Assembly: GCF_000455205.1 (NCBI RefSeq)
Contig: NZ_AUWQ01000011.1
Location: 55,848-119,847, forward strand
Direction: 5' to 3'
Length of the DNA: 64,000 bases
From: Mycobacterium sp. UM_CSW
GTDB taxonomy: Bacteria; Actinomycetota; Actinomycetes; Mycobacteriales; Mycobacteriaceae
The notes under the pieces were generated by a model. That model worked only from the letters and a program-made list of their open reading frames with translations. It was not told the DNA's origin and made no database searches. Positions within the stretch are counted from its first letter, which is position 1. The number at the start of each line of letters is the position of its first letter. The position numbers were made by a program, and so were the translations under genes. Of this stretch, positions 25,152 to 34,877 are shown one piece after another.

Positions 25152-27002
25152 TTAGCCGCGGCGTCGGGTCCTCAGCCGGAAGTTCAGCCGCCGCCGGGTT
25201 GAACCGGTGTCATCGGCGGGGGTTTCGTCGGCGTCCGTCGCGGGCTCGGCCTGCTGCTCCTCGGCCGCAGGTTCGTCCGGCTCGGGCGACTCCGAATCAC
25301 CTTGCGGCTCTTCGACTTCGGGCTCGTCGGCCTCCGATTCCTCGGCTTCCGGTTCCTCCTCGGCCTCGGGTTCCGCGGATTCACTTTCGACGGCCTCCGG
25401 TTCGAGCTCTTCAGCCTCGGGCTCCTCGACTTCGGCGTCCGCGGCCTCGGTCGCGACGGCCTCATCCTCCGCATCCTCCGCGGCCTCGGGCTCCGCGGAT
25501 TCACTTTCGACCGCCTCCGCCACGGCGGCCTCCGCGTCCGCGACCTCTGCCTCGTCGGCCTCTTCGACCTCGGCCTCCGCGGTCTCAGTCTCCGGGGTTT
25601 CGGGCTCTTCGGTCTCGGCTTCTTCGGTTTCGGCTTCGGCGGTTTCGGGCTCTTCGGTCGCGGCCTCTTCGGCCCCGACTTCTTCGGCTTCTGCCTCGGC
25701 CTCTTCCGTCTCGGCTTCTTCGGCTTCCGGCTCAGCGACTTCGGTCTCGGCGACCTCGGCCTCTGCAGTTTCGGGCTCTTCGGTCTCGACCTCTTCGGCT
25801 TCCGGCTCAGCGACTTCGGCTTCCGCGACCTCTTCCTCAGCGACTTCGGTCTCCGCGACTTCGGCCTCAACGGTTCCCGGCTCTTCGACCGTCGGCTCGG
25901 CGGTCTCCGCTTTCACGGTCTCGGCCTCGGCGGCTTCTGCCTCGTCGGCCTCCAGTGGACCCGACCGCCTCCGCGGTATCAGCCGTTTCGTCGCCTTCCC
26001 CGCCGCAAGGACCGCGGCCACTCCGGCCGCCGGCAATACCCGCAAGCCGGTGATCGGCTCGAGTTCGGGCTCGGCTTCCGGCTCGCGCTCAGGCTTGGGT
26101 GCCGGCTTGGGCTGTGGCGCTTCCTCGGCGCCGTGATCGGTGCCGTGCAGGGTCGCGGGGTCTTCGCGGCCCTTGGGCGCCAGGATGATGTAGACGACGG
26201 CCCCGATGAACACGAAAGTTGCTGTGAAGACGTTGATCCGGATCCCGGCGATCTGCGTGGCCGTGTCATTGCGCAGCAGTTCGACGCCGAAGCGCCCGAC
26301 GCAGTAGGCGGCGACGTAGAGCGCGAAGAGCCGCCCATGGCCGAAGTTGAACCGCCGATCGATGTAGATCAATGCGACGAAAACCAGCAGGTTCCAAAGC
26401 AATTCGTACAGGAACGTGGGTTGTACGACGAGCGCGACCTGACCCGTCGAGACGCCGTCGAGCGAATGCGGGTCGACGTATCCGGAAGGGTCACGCCGGT
26501 AGAAGATCTCCAAACCCCACGGCAGGGTGGTGTCCCGGCCGTAGAGCTCCTGGTTGAAGTAGTTTCCCAGCCGGCCGATCGCCTGCGCCAAGATGATTCC
26601 CGGCGCTATCGCGTCGCCGAAGGCCGGCAACGGAATTCCATGACGCCGGCAGCCTATCCACGCGCCAACGGCGCCGAGGGCCACCGCACCCCAGATGCCC
26701 AGGCCGCCGTCCCAAATGCGCAGCGCCGCCATGGAACCGGCGCCACCCGGACCCCAATAGGTCCGCCAGTCGGTGGCCAGGTGATAGAGCCTGCCGCCCA
26801 CCAAGCCGAACGGCACTGCCCACAGCGCGATGTCATAGATCACGCCGCGCTGACCGCCGCGCGCCTCCCAGCGCCGGTCGCCGATCATCAGCGCCGCCAC
26901 GATGCCGGCGATGATGAACAGGGCATAGGCCCGAATGGGCACCGGCCCCAGGTGCCACACGCCCTGCGGCGGGCTGGGGATGTAGGCGAGCAGATGCGTC
27001 AC
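25152..27002 (-). CDS. lgt: prolipoprotein diacylglyceryl transferase with a long acidic repeat tail
   Basis: 616 residues. The first ~280 are Lgt, the seven-helix enzyme that attaches diacylglycerol to the lipobox cysteine; signature GRLGNYFNQELYG lies near residues 141-155, and GGLGIWGAV is present. After the last helix comes a proline-rich linker, a basic patch (KRLIPRRRS) near residue 335, and then ~250 residues of E/A/T/V repeats (units such as AEVAETEVAE, EETEEPETAE) ending in a basic tail RRRLNFRLRTRRRG. M. tuberculosis Lgt is 468 residues, so this tail is much longer. GTG start overlaps the trpA stop by 4 bp. Confidence 0.95.
   Translation of the reverse strand: MTHLLAYIPSPPQGVWHLGPVPIRAYALFIIAGIVAALMIGDRRWEARGGQRGVIYDIALWAVPFGLVGGRLYHLATDWRTYWGPGGAGSMAALRIWDGGLGIWGAVALGAVGAWIGCRRHGIPLPAFGDAIAPGIILAQAIGRLGNYFNQELYGRDTTLPWGLEIFYRRDPSGYVDPHSLDGVSTGQVALVVQPTFLYELLWNLLVFVALIYIDRRFNFGHGRLFALYVAAYCVGRFGVELLRNDTATQIAGIRINVFTATFVFIGAVVYIILAPKGREDPATLHGTDHGAEEAPQPKPAPKPEREPEAEPELEPITGLRVLPAAGVAAVLAAGKATKRLIPRRRSGPLEADEAEAAEAETVKAETAEPTVEEPGTVEAEVAETEVAEEEVAEAEVAEPEAEEVETEEPETAEAEVAETEVAEPEAEEAETEEAEAEAEEVGAEEAATEEPETAEAETEEAETEEPETPETETAEAEVEEADEAEVADAEAAVAEAVESESAEPEAAEDAEDEAVATEAADAEVEEPEAEELEPEAVESESAEPEAEEEPEAEESEADEPEVEEPQGDSESPEPDEPAAEEQQAEPATDADETPADDTGSTRRRLNFRLRTRRRG
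25200..25965 (-). repeat. Glu/Ala/Thr repeat tract inside lgt
   Basis: About 765 bp of tandem, imperfect 15-bp units (GAGGTCGCCGAAACCGAAGT-like) encoding Glu-Ala/Val-Glu pentapeptides. The regularity suggests expansion by replication slippage, and the repeat number probably varies among strains. On the opposite strand it produces long artefactual reading frames. Confidence 0.8.
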
Positions 27003-27814
27003 GACGCGGCCACCCTGAGCCGCACACCGGCGGCCAGTTCTGCCGTCAGCGCGCGCAGCGCGGGCAATCCGCCGTCGCCCAGCGCCGACACCAACGCGGA
27101 CCCGACGATCACCCCGTCGGCGTAGCTGCCGATCTGCGCGGCCTGCTCCCGCGAGCGGACCCCGAGGCCGACGCCGACGGGGATGTCGGACACCTCTTTG
27201 ACCCGGCGCACCAATTCGGGCGCCGCCTGCGACACCGCGTCACGCGCGCCCGTCACCCCCATGGTCGAAGCGGCGTAGACGAATCCCCGCGACGCCTCGA
27301 CCGTCGTGACCAACCGCTGCGGGGTCGAGGACGGCGCCACCAGGAAGATGCGGTCCAACCGATGCTCTTCGGACGCCGCCAGCCACTGCCCGGCTTCGTC
27401 GGGAATGAGGTCGGGGGTGATCAGGCCGTGCCCGCCCGCCGCGGCCAGGTCGCGCGCGAAGGCGTCAACGCCGTAGCGCAGCACCGGGTTCCAGTACGTC
27501 ATCACCACCGCGCGCCCGCCTGCCGCGCTGATCGCCTCGACGGCGGCCAGCGTGTCGCGGACCCGCACTCCCCCGTGCAGCGCCGCCTCGGTGGCCCGGG
27601 CGATAGTGGGGCCGTCCATGCCCGGATCCGAATACGGCACGCCGACTTCGATGATGTCGCAACCGGATTCGACGAGAGCGATCATCGCTTCCCGCGAAGT
27701 GGCCACGTCGGGATAACCGGTGGGCAGATAACCGATGAGCGCCGCGCGATTGTCCTTAAGGCAGGCATCGAAGGTCGGCCCCAGCCGGCTTGCTTGGCTC
27801 TGTTCGACAGTCAC
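26999..27814 (-). CDS. trpA: tryptophan synthase alpha subunit
   Basis: 271 residues, TIM barrel that releases indole from indole-3-glycerol phosphate. The catalytic glutamate is in [10 protein letters not shown], with the aspartate in LPTGYPD nearby and the phosphate loop [11 protein letters not shown] toward the end. The GTG at 27814 overlaps the trpB stop (GTGA); its own stop overlaps the lgt start, so lgt follows the trp genes in one transcript, as in M. tuberculosis. Confidence 0.97.
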   Translation of the reverse strand: MTVEQSQASRLGPTFDACLKDNRAALIGYLPTGYPDVATSREAMIALVESGCDIIEVGVPYSDPGMDGPTIARATEAALHGGVRVRDTLAAVEAISAAGGRAVVMTYWNPVLRYGVDAFARDLAAAGGHGLITPDLIPDEAGQWLAASEEHRLDRIFLVAPSSTPQRLVTTVEASRGFVYAASTMGVTGARDAVSQAAPELVRRVKEVSDIPVGVGLGVRSREQAAQIGSYADGVIVGSALVSALGDGGLPALRALTAELAAGVRLRVAAS

Positions 27815-29079
27815 TTGTCGCCGGACCCCAACAGGCCGAACCACTTCGCGGCCGTCTCGACGTCCTTGTCGCCGCGCCCCGACAGGTTCACGACGATGAC
27901 CGCACCCTTGCCCAGCTCGGCGCCGAGCTGCACGGCGCCGGCCACCGCGTGCGCGGATTCGATGGCCGGGATGATGCCCTCGGTGCGGCACAGCAGCCCG
28001 AACGCGTCCATCGCCTCGGCGTCGGTGATGGGCCGGTATTCGGCGCGTCCGGTTTCCCGCAGCCACGCGTGTTCGGGGCCCACGCCCGGGTAGTCCAGAC
28101 CGGCTGAGATGGAATGGGATTCGATGGTCTGGCCGTCCTCGTCCTGCAACAGGTACGAGTACGACCCCTGGAATGCCCCCGGGGAACCGCCGGTGAACGT
28201 CGCCGCGTGCCGGCCGGTCTCGACGCCGTCCCCGGCCGCCTCGAACCCGATCAGCCGCACGTTCGGATCGTCGATGAAGGCGTGGAAGATCCCGATGGCG
28301 TTGGATCCGCCGCCGATGCACGCGGTGACCGCGTCGGGCAACCGGCCGGCCTGCGCCTGGATCTGAGCGCGGGCCTCCAGGCCGATGACGCGCTGAAAGT
28401 CGCGCACCATGGTCGGGAACGGGTGTGGGCCCGCCGCGGTGCCGAAGCAGTAGTAGGTGTTGTCGGCGTTGGTGACCCAGTCGCGGAACGCCTCGTTGAT
28501 GGCGTCCTTGAGCGTTTGCGAGCCGCTGTCGACGGAGACGACCTCGGTACCCAGCAGCCGCATCCGCGCCACGTTGAGCGCCTGGCGCGCGGTGTCCACG
28601 GCGCCCATGTAGACCACGCACTCGAGCCCGAGCAATGCGCACGCGGTGGCGGTGGCCACGCCGTGCTGGCCGGCCCCCGTCTCGGCGATGACCCGGGTCT
28701 TGCCCATCCTCTTGGCCAGTAGAGCCTGGCCCAGCACATTGTTGATCTTGTGAGAACCGGTGTGGTTCAAGTCTTCTCGCTTGAGGAAGATCCGCGCCGA
28801 ACCGGCGTGCTCGGACAGCCTGGTGGCCTCGTACAGCGGCGAGGGCCGGCCCGCGTAGTTGGCCTGCAGGTCGTCGAGGGTGTCCAGGAAGTCGGGGTTG
28901 ACGCGTTCCTTTTCGTAGGCGGCGGTGACTTCCTCGATCACCGCCATCAGCGCCTCGGCGACGTAGCGGCCGCCGTACACGCCGAAATGACCACCCGGAT
29001 CGGGATCGTGACGGGTGGGTTCGGCGATGGCCGCACTCGAAAGCGGAAGCTCCGGGCGGGACAGGTCTACCATCACCAA
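27811..29079 (-). CDS. trpB: tryptophan synthase beta subunit
   Basis: 422 residues, PLP enzyme that joins indole to serine. The PLP lysine is in [11 protein letters not shown], the catalytic glutamate in [11 protein letters not shown], and the phosphate-binding loop is GGGSNAIG. Starts at ATG GTG ATG (29079); a start two codons later is possible. 30 bp separate it from trpC. Confidence 0.97.
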   Translation of the reverse strand: MVMVDLSRPELPLSSAAIAEPTRHDPDPGGHFGVYGGRYVAEALMAVIEEVTAAYEKERVNPDFLDTLDDLQANYAGRPSPLYEATRLSEHAGSARIFLKREDLNHTGSHKINNVLGQALLAKRMGKTRVIAETGAGQHGVATATACALLGLECVVYMGAVDTARQALNVARMRLLGTEVVSVDSGSQTLKDAINEAFRDWVTNADNTYYCFGTAAGPHPFPTMVRDFQRVIGLEARAQIQAQAGRLPDAVTACIGGGSNAIGIFHAFIDDPNVRLIGFEAAGDGVETGRHAATFTGGSPGAFQGSYSYLLQDEDGQTIESHSISAGLDYPGVGPEHAWLRETGRAEYRPITDAEAMDAFGLLCRTEGIIPAIESAHAVAGAVQLGAELGKGAVIVVNLSGRGDKDVETAAKWFGLLGSGDK

Positions 29080-29109
29080 TTCTCGACGCGGGGACGGCTC
29101 ATCGGCGTC

Positions 29110-29928
29110 CTAGCGAGATGGTTTCGGGCAGGACGGGTGGGTGCCCGCGGTGACCAGATCGGCAACCGCCGCGCGGGGGTCACCGGCTTTGACCAGTCCT
29201 TCACCGACCAGCACGGCGTCGGCGCCGGCGCCGGCGTAGGCCAGCAGGTCCCCGGTGCCGCGGACGCCGGATTCGGCGATCCTGATCACGTTGCTGGGCA
29301 GCCCCGGAGCGATGCGCGCGAAGCAATCCCGGTCCACGTTCAGCGTGGTGAGATCGCGCGCGTTCACGCCGATCACGTTGGCCCCCGCCTTCAAAGCCCG
29401 GTCGGCCTCTTCCTCGGTGTGCACCTCGACGAGCGCGGTCATACCGAGCGACTCGGTGCGGTCGAGCATCGACACCAGCGCCGACTGCTCCAGCGCGGCG
29501 ACGATGAGCAACAGCATGTCCGCACCGTGCGCGCGCGCCTCGTGTATCTGATAGGGCTGCACCACAAAGTCTTTGCGCAGGACGGGAATTGAGACCGCGG
29601 CGCGCACCGCGTCGAGGTCGTCGAGCGAGCCGTTGAAACGCCGTTCCTCGGTCAGGACGCTGATGATGCGGGCGCCACCGTCTTCGTAGGCCCGGGCCAG
29701 CTTGGCCGGATCGGCAATCGGCGCTAGTGAACCCGCGGACGGGCTGGCGCGCTTGACCTCGGCGATGACGCCGATACCGGGCTCGCGCAACGCTGCCATG
29801 ACGTCCAAGGGTGGGGGCGCCGCGGCGGCGGCCGCTTTGATCTCGCTCAGGCTGACAACGGCTTCGCGCGCGGCAACGTCGGCTCGGACTCCCTCGAGGA
29901 TGGAGTCAAGCACGGATGCCGGACTCAT
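29110..29928 (-). CDS. trpC: indole-3-glycerol phosphate synthase
   Basis: 272 residues, TIM barrel that closes the indole ring. Family motifs visible: [12 protein letters not shown] (catalytic glutamate and lysine), [13 protein letters not shown] with the second catalytic lysine, and the C-terminal ESGVRGTGD loop. Orthologue of Rv1611. 99 bp separate it from the upstream membrane-protein gene. Confidence 0.97.
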   Translation of the reverse strand: MSPASVLDSILEGVRADVAAREAVVSLSEIKAAAAAAPPPLDVMAALREPGIGVIAEVKRASPSAGSLAPIADPAKLARAYEDGGARIISVLTEERRFNGSLDDLDAVRAAVSIPVLRKDFVVQPYQIHEARAHGADMLLLIVAALEQSALVSMLDRTESLGMTALVEVHTEEEADRALKAGANVIGVNARDLTTLNVDRDCFARIAPGLPSNVIRIAESGVRGTGDLLAYAGAGADAVLVGEGLVKAGDPRAAVADLVTAGTHPSCPKPSR

Positions 29929-30027
29929 GCCTGTCGTTCCCTTCCCACTGCCATCCCACTGTCACTCGGTTACTCAGCCGATTTCGATGACGTCAATGAA
30001 GGGTAGCGACCGTCGCCTCACGGCTCA

Positions 30028-30687
30028 TCACCGACCCTCGCTGTCTGACCCACCGGCCCGATCGGTCGGGTCGTGTCCCTCGTCAAGCGCATCCCAAATC
30101 ATCCGCTCCGACATCTCCGGCTGCTGCTGCCCCTCCAGCATCGCCCCGCGATCGGTTTCGCGTAGCGCATTCGAACGGCGGGTCGCGGGCGCCGCGTATT
30201 TCGTTGCGCTTTCCCGCGGCAGCCCACCGGACCGCATCAACAAGACGGCCGCGATCAGCGTGCACACGGCCGCGGCCACCGCGACCCCGGAGCCGACGTA
30301 CCGCCGTTCGCTCCCGACCAGGAACATCAGCGGGACATGCGCCAGTTCGGCGCCGCGCGCGGCCACCTCCGGAAGCACCCACAGGCTGATCCCCAGATAG
30401 CCGACCGCCAGGCTGGCCGCGGCCAGCAGCACGGCCAGGATCCGCAGGGGCAAGCCGCGCACCCCGAGCGCCGCGACGGCGGTGGCCAGCATCAGCAGCG
30501 CCAACGGCAGCAGCGCCGTCGACCAGGAGCCGCCGGACAACGTCACCTGCTTCGGGGGGCCCAGCCCGTCGAACGAGCGGATCACCACCCACGGCAGCCG
30601 CGACGCCACCCACAGCGCGACCGCGGCCACCACCAGCAGCAGTTGGGCGACGACGATCGGGAGCCGGGACCGGCGGGAATCAGCCAT
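30028..30687 (-). CDS. Trp-operon-associated membrane protein
   Basis: 219 residues with four transmembrane helices in the first ~150 residues and a charged C-terminal tail (YAAPATRR..., then [19 protein letters not shown]). It belongs to the actinobacterial family found between trpE and trpC (Rv1610 in M. tuberculosis). Function unknown; a role in tryptophan or precursor transport or in anchoring has been supposed from position only. Its start overlaps trpE by 8 bp. Confidence 0.85.
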   Translation of the reverse strand: MADSRRSRLPIVVAQLLLVVAAVALWVASRLPWVVIRSFDGLGPPKQVTLSGGSWSTALLPLALLMLATAVAALGVRGLPLRILAVLLAAASLAVGYLGISLWVLPEVAARGAELAHVPLMFLVGSERRYVGSGVAVAAAVCTLIAAVLLMRSGGLPRESATKYAAPATRRSNALRETDRGAMLEGQQQPEMSERMIWDALDEGHDPTDRAGGSDSEGR

Positions 30688-32218
30688 CGCGGCCCGGCGG
30701 CGGCGCGGTCAGCGTCTCCGCGGCCGCGATCGCGTTGAGCACCGCCCGCGCCTTGTTGGAGGCCTCGGTGTACTCGTAGGGGCCGTTGGAATCGGCCACC
30801 ACCCCGCCCCCGGCCTGAACGTAGGCGGTGCCGTCGCGCATCAGCGCGGTGCGGATGGCGATCGCGAAGTCGGCGTTGCCCGCGAAGTCGAGGTACCCGA
30901 CCACGCCGCCGTAGAGGCCGCGGCGGGTCTTCTCCACCTCCTCGATGAGCTCCATCGCCCGCACCTTGGGCGCGCCCGAGAGCGTGCCGGCCGGGAAGCA
31001 GGCCGTCACCGCGTCCAGCGCGGTGCGGCCCTCGCCGAGCATCCCGGTCACCGTCGACACCAGGTGCATGACGTGGCTGTAGCGCTCGATGTGGCTGTAG
31101 TCGTCGACGCGGACGGTGCCAGGGGTGCAGACCCGGCCGAGGTCGTTGCGGCCCAGGTCGACGAGCATCAGGTGCTCGGCGCGTTCCTTGTCGTCGGCCA
31201 GCAGTTCCTTTTCCAGCAGCTGATCCTCTTCGTCGGTGTCCCCGCGCCAGCGGGTCCCGGCAATGGGGTGCGTGGTGGCCCAGCCGTCGGCGACGGTGAC
31301 CAGCGCCTCCGGGCTGGACCCGACGATCGAAAAGTCCGTTGCCCCAGCGCTATTGGGCACGTGCACCAGGTACATGTAGGGGCTCGGGTTGGTGGCCCGC
31401 AGCATCCGGTACACGTCGATGGGGTCGACGTCGGTGTCCATCTCGAAGCGCTGCGAGGGCACCACCTGGAACGCCTCGCCCGCCGCGATCTGGTCGACGA
31501 GGTAGTCGACTATCTTGCCGTATTCCTCGACGGTGCGCTGCGAGCGGTGCCGCGGTTCGGGCCGAGCGAACGTGGCGACGGTCGACGGCAGCGGCTGGCC
31601 CAGCGCGGCGGTCATCACGTCGAGGCGAGCCACCGCGTCGTCGTAGGCCTCGTCGACGCGCTCGTCGGTGCCGTTCCAGTTCACGGCGTTGGCGATCAGC
31701 GTGATGGTGCCCTCGTGGTGGTCCACGGCCGCCAGGTCGGTGGCCAGGAGCAGCAGCATGTCGGGCAGGTGCAGGTCGTCGACGGCCAGTTCGGGCAGGC
31801 GCTCCAGTCGTCGCACCAGGTCGTAGGCGAAAAAGCCGACCATGCCGCCCGACAGCGGCGGCAACCCGGGCATGGCGGCGGTGGCCAGCAGCTCGAGGGT
31901 GGCACGCAGCGCCCGCAGCGGGTCGCCGCCCGTCGGCGCGTCCTGCGGCACCGCGCCCAGCCACACCGCTTCGCCGTCGCGCACGGTCAGCGCCGACGGC
32001 GCCCCGGCCCCGATGAAGGACCACCGCGACCAGGATCGCCCGTTTTCCGCGGACTCCAGCAAAAACGTGCCGGGCCGGTTGTCGGCGAGCTTGCGGTAGG
32101 CCGACAGCGGAGTTTCGCTGTCGGCCAAGACCTTGCGGGTCACCGGGACCACACGGTGCTCCGCGGCGAGGTGGCGGAACTCCTCCCGTGAGGTGCCGGA
32201 GGCGAGGTGGGCGTGCAC
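30680..32218 (-). CDS. trpE: anthranilate synthase component I
   Basis: 512 residues, chorismate-utilising enzyme that makes anthranilate with a separately encoded glutamine amidotransferase. The N-terminal feedback site has LLES, and the catalytic C-terminal half shows [50 protein letters not shown] and [18 protein letters not shown] start with GGGAAG upstream. It heads the trpE-membrane protein-trpC-trpB-trpA-lgt series. Confidence 0.97.
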   Translation of the reverse strand: MHAHLASGTSREEFRHLAAEHRVVPVTRKVLADSETPLSAYRKLADNRPGTFLLESAENGRSWSRWSFIGAGAPSALTVRDGEAVWLGAVPQDAPTGGDPLRALRATLELLATAAMPGLPPLSGGMVGFFAYDLVRRLERLPELAVDDLHLPDMLLLLATDLAAVDHHEGTITLIANAVNWNGTDERVDEAYDDAVARLDVMTAALGQPLPSTVATFARPEPRHRSQRTVEEYGKIVDYLVDQIAAGEAFQVVPSQRFEMDTDVDPIDVYRMLRATNPSPYMYLVHVPNSAGATDFSIVGSSPEALVTVADGWATTHPIAGTRWRGDTDEEDQLLEKELLADDKERAEHLMLVDLGRNDLGRVCTPGTVRVDDYSHIERYSHVMHLVSTVTGMLGEGRTALDAVTACFPAGTLSGAPKVRAMELIEEVEKTRRGLYGGVVGYLDFAGNADFAIAIRTALMRDGTAYVQAGGGVVADSNGPYEYTEASNKARAVLNAIAAAETLTAPPPGRDG

Positions 32219-32249
32219 CGACCCATCTTCCCAGACGTGCGTCGGCGGC

Positions 32250-32311
32250 CCGCGAGCGTAACGTGGCTGCGATTTCAGGGCCCGCTTTTCGCACTGCCGT
32301 TACGCTCGCGG
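32250..32311. repeat. perfect 14-bp inverted repeat in the trpE/bcpB divergent promoter region
   Basis: CCGCGAGCGTAACG (32250-32263) and CGTTACGCTCGCGG (32298-32311) are perfect complements, with an inner TGCGA/TCGCA pair. Unlike the other palindromes here, it lies between two start codons, overlapping the upstream promoter zones, so it could be an operator or a leader hairpin as well as a repeat. Confidence 0.75.
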
Positions 32312-32317
32312 CACGCG

Positions 32318-32323
32318 TAGCGT
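32318..32323 (+). promoter_or_regulatory. -10 box TAGCGT, leaderless bcpB promoter
   Basis: TAGCGT lies 7 nt before the ATG at 32331 and immediately after the right arm of the 14-bp palindrome. Confidence 0.5.
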
Positions 32324-32330
32324 GACGCGC

Positions 32331-32795
32331 ATGAAACCTGGTGACACCGTGGCCGACTTCGAGCTCCCCGACCAGACGGGAACGCCGCGCAAGCTGAGCG
32401 CCCTGCTTGCCGACGGCCCCGTGGTGCTGTTCTTCTACCCCGCCGCGATGACGCCCGGCTGCACCAAGGAGGCCTGCCACTTCCGCGACCTGGCCTCGGA
32501 ATTCGCCGCCGTCGGCGCCAACCGGGTCGGCATCAGCGCCGACCCCGTCGAGAAGCAGGCCAAGTTCGCCGACCTGCGCAAGTTCGACTACCCGCTGCTG
32601 TCGGACACCGAGGGCACCGTCGCCGCGCAGTTCGGCGTCAAGCGCGGCCTGCTCGGCAAGCTGATGCCGGTCAAGCGCACGACGTTCGTCATCGACACAG
32701 ACCGCACGGTGCTCGACGTGATCGCCAGCGAATTCAGCATGGACACCCACGCCGACAAGGCGCTGGAGACGCTGCGGGCACGGTCCTCGGCGTAG
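32331..32795 (+). CDS. bcpB: bacterioferritin-comigratory-type peroxiredoxin
   Basis: 154 residues, thioredoxin-fold peroxiredoxin that reduces hydroperoxides. The peroxidatic cysteine is in MTPGCTKEACHFRD, with a second cysteine five residues later as in Bcp/PrxQ. Exact length match to BcpB (Rv1608c). The ATG at 32331 is chosen over a GTG at 32322 because of the leaderless -10 spacing and length. Confidence 0.95.
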   Translation: MKPGDTVADFELPDQTGTPRKLSALLADGPVVLFFYPAAMTPGCTKEACHFRDLASEFAAVGANRVGISADPVEKQAKFADLRKFDYPLLSDTEGTVAAQFGVKRGLLGKLMPVKRTTFVIDTDRTVLDVIASEFSMDTHADKALETLRARSSA

Positions 32796-32807
32796 CTCGA
32801 TTCCCCT

Positions 32808-32869
32808 CGCGAACAGACGCAAAATCGCCCTAAATCGTGTCGTTTTGGGCGATTTTGTGTCTTCTCGCG
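32808..32869. terminator. long hairpin between bcpB and chaA, family B
   Basis: CGCGAACAGACGCAAAATCGCCC and its inverted partner GGGCGATTTTGTGTCTTCTCGCG pair at 20 of 23 positions around a 16-nt loop. The AAAA/TTTT within the stem gives U-rich 3' sides on both strands, a good bidirectional terminator for the convergent bcpB and chaA genes. Confidence 0.75.
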
Positions 32870-32877
32870 GTGCTTAA

Positions 32878-33981
32878 TCAGGGGATGATCGCCAAAAACA
32901 CGTAGGCGGCGAGCAGCACCAGGTGCACTTCGCCCTGCAGCCGGGTGGCGCGGCCGGGCACCACGGTCAGCATGCTGATCACCACGGTCAGGGCCAGCAG
33001 CACCAACTGAGTGGGCGCCAGGCCGAGCACCAGCGGCCCCTTCAGCCAGATGCTCGCCAGCGCGATGGCGGGGATCGTGAGCCCGATGCTGGCCATCGCG
33101 GAGCCGTAGGCCAGATTGAGGCTGGTCTGGATCCGCCCGCGCCGGGCCGCGCGCACCGCCGCGAGCGTCTCGGGCAGCAGCACCAGCATCGCGATCACCA
33201 CGCCGACGAACGACTGGGGGAACCCGGCCGCCGTCACCAGGCGTTCGACGGCCGGCGACTCCTGTTCGGCCAGGCCCACCACAGCCACCAGCGCGACGAG
33301 CAGCAACACCAGGCTGACCAGCGCCGCACGCGCGCTCGGCGGGTCGGCGTGGTTCTCGTCCTCCTCGAAAAGCCGCTTCTGGCCCTTCTGCGCGACCGGC
33401 AGGAAGAAGTCGCGATGCCGGACGGTCTGGGTGAACACGAACAGCAGGTACAGCAGGAGCGAGATCACCGCCGTGAAGATGAGCTGGCCCGGCGAGAACT
33501 CCTTGCCGGGATGGCTGATGGTGAACGCGGGCAGCGCGAGGCTCAGCGTCGCCAATGTCGTCAGCGTGGCCAAGGCGGCTCCGCTGCCCTCGGCGTTGAA
33601 CAACGTCACGCCGTAGCGCCGGGAACCCCACGACAGCGACAAACCCGCGATCCCGTTGGTGGTGATCATGAACGCGGCGAACGCGGTGTCCCGGGCGAGC
33701 GTGGCCGCCTCGTTGCCGCCCGACGCCATCAACTCGACGATCAGGGCCACCTCGATGATCGTCACCGCGCCCGCGAGCACCAGCGACCCGAACGGCTCGC
33801 CGACGCGGGCCGCGACCACCTCGGCGTGCTGGACGGCCGCCAGCACGGCACCGATCAACAGCACGGCCTGTAGCACGATCAGCACCGGCCCGAGGTGCTC
33901 GCCCCAGGTGGCGGTCAGCACGAAGACGGCGATCACCGGCACCGCTGTGGTCCAAGAGGCCCAGGACAGCCATTTGCGCAT
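32878..33981 (-). CDS. chaA: Ca2+/H+ or K+/H+ antiporter
   Basis: 367 residues with about eleven transmembrane helices; the two inverted repeats each carry the acidic ion-binding motif of the CaCA family (GAVTIIEVALIVE and ALLVLLPETLAAVRA). Orthologue of Rv1607. Exchanges cytoplasmic cations for protons across the inner membrane. No other gene shares its transcript clearly: 64 bp separate it from the methyltransferase upstream. Confidence 0.93.
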   Translation of the reverse strand: MRKWLSWASWTTAVPVIAVFVLTATWGEHLGPVLIVLQAVLLIGAVLAAVQHAEVVAARVGEPFGSLVLAGAVTIIEVALIVELMASGGNEAATLARDTAFAAFMITTNGIAGLSLSWGSRRYGVTLFNAEGSGAALATLTTLATLSLALPAFTISHPGKEFSPGQLIFTAVISLLLYLLFVFTQTVRHRDFFLPVAQKGQKRLFEEDENHADPPSARAALVSLVLLLVALVAVVGLAEQESPAVERLVTAAGFPQSFVGVVIAMLVLLPETLAAVRAARRGRIQTSLNLAYGSAMASIGLTIPAIALASIWLKGPLVLGLAPTQLVLLALTVVISMLTVVPGRATRLQGEVHLVLLAAYVFLAIIP

Positions 33982-34045
33982 CGCCCGCCATTCTCGCCGA
34001 TGACACGCACCGGCGCCCGACGGGTGCGCCCGCGTCAGACCGGGT

Positions 34046-34870
34046 TCATGACTTGGTCGCCACCACGAAGTAGCCGCGCGGCACCCCGGGCACGTCCATC
34101 GGGACGACGGGGTGCTCCCAGCGGTGCCACCGACTCCCGGGTTCGGCCACGTCGGTGACCACGGTGGTCCAGCCGCGGCCCTCGACGAGGGCGCCGGGCG
34201 CGTCGGTGCCGAACACCCAAGGCGCGCCGAGCCGCCGCATGAATTCCTGCGTCGAGGCCAGGAACGGCGCCTCCAACAGCGTCTGGCCGATCACGTTGTA
34301 GAGCAACACGTGTCCCGGGGCCGACAGCGCGTCGATGCGCGCGAAAAGGGTGTCGACGGCCGGCGCCTCGATGTACTGCAGCAGTCCTTCCACCAGCCAC
34401 GCCGTCTTTGCCGACGACGAATATCCTTGGCGAACAAGCGCTTCCGGCCAATCGTCGGACAGGTCGATGCCGACCGCGACGCGGCGGCACCCGGGTGTAG
34501 CACCGGCCAGTCGCTCGTCCTTGGTCGCGATCACCTGCGGCTGGTCCACCTCGTACACCGTCGCGCCGGGACGCCACTGCAGGCGGTATGCGCGGGCGTC
34601 CATGCCGGCGGCCAGGATCACCACCTGCGACGCGCCGTCGCGCTGGGCGTCAAGCAGCGCCTCGTCGAAAAAGCGTGTGCGAATGGCGATCTCCGCCGGC
34701 GACTGTCCGGTCGCCGCGACGGCGTCGGCCAGCAACCGTCGGCCGTCGTCACCGGCCAGCCGTTCGGCGAACGGGTCGGTGAAGAGCGGCTCGTCGCGCC
34801 CTGCTTCCTCGGCGCGCACCGCCGCTGCGAGCAATCCGGTGGCCGCTACCGCTTGTCTGGTGTTGTCCAT
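34046..34870 (-). CDS. SAM-dependent O-methyltransferase of the LCM/TIGR00027 family
   Basis: 274 residues. SAM-binding motif VVILAAGMDARAYRL (near residue 75), followed by TVYEVDQPQVIATKDERL, is typical of the large mycobacterial family related to leucine carboxymethyltransferase; WLVEGLLQYI marks the post-II region. Substrate unknown. It starts 7 bp after the AraC-type regulator on the same strand, so the two form an operon. I do not recall either gene between chaA and hisI in M. tuberculosis. Confidence 0.88.
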   Translation of the reverse strand: MDNTRQAVAATGLLAAAVRAEEAGRDEPLFTDPFAERLAGDDGRRLLADAVAATGQSPAEIAIRTRFFDEALLDAQRDGASQVVILAAGMDARAYRLQWRPGATVYEVDQPQVIATKDERLAGATPGCRRVAVGIDLSDDWPEALVRQGYSSSAKTAWLVEGLLQYIEAPAVDTLFARIDALSAPGHVLLYNVIGQTLLEAPFLASTQEFMRRLGAPWVFGTDAPGALVEGRGWTTVVTDVAEPGSRWHRWEHPVVPMDVPGVPRGYFVVATKS

Positions 34871-34877
34871 GTCCCGA

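Noticed and set aside
25302-27125. Long open frame (about 600 codons) on the strand opposite lgt, rich in Leu/Gly/Phe, and a Ser/Ala-rich frame of 309 codons in another phase
   Set aside because: They mirror the Glu/Ala repeat codons of lgt and have no start signals or family similarity; GC-rich codon bias creates such antisense frames.
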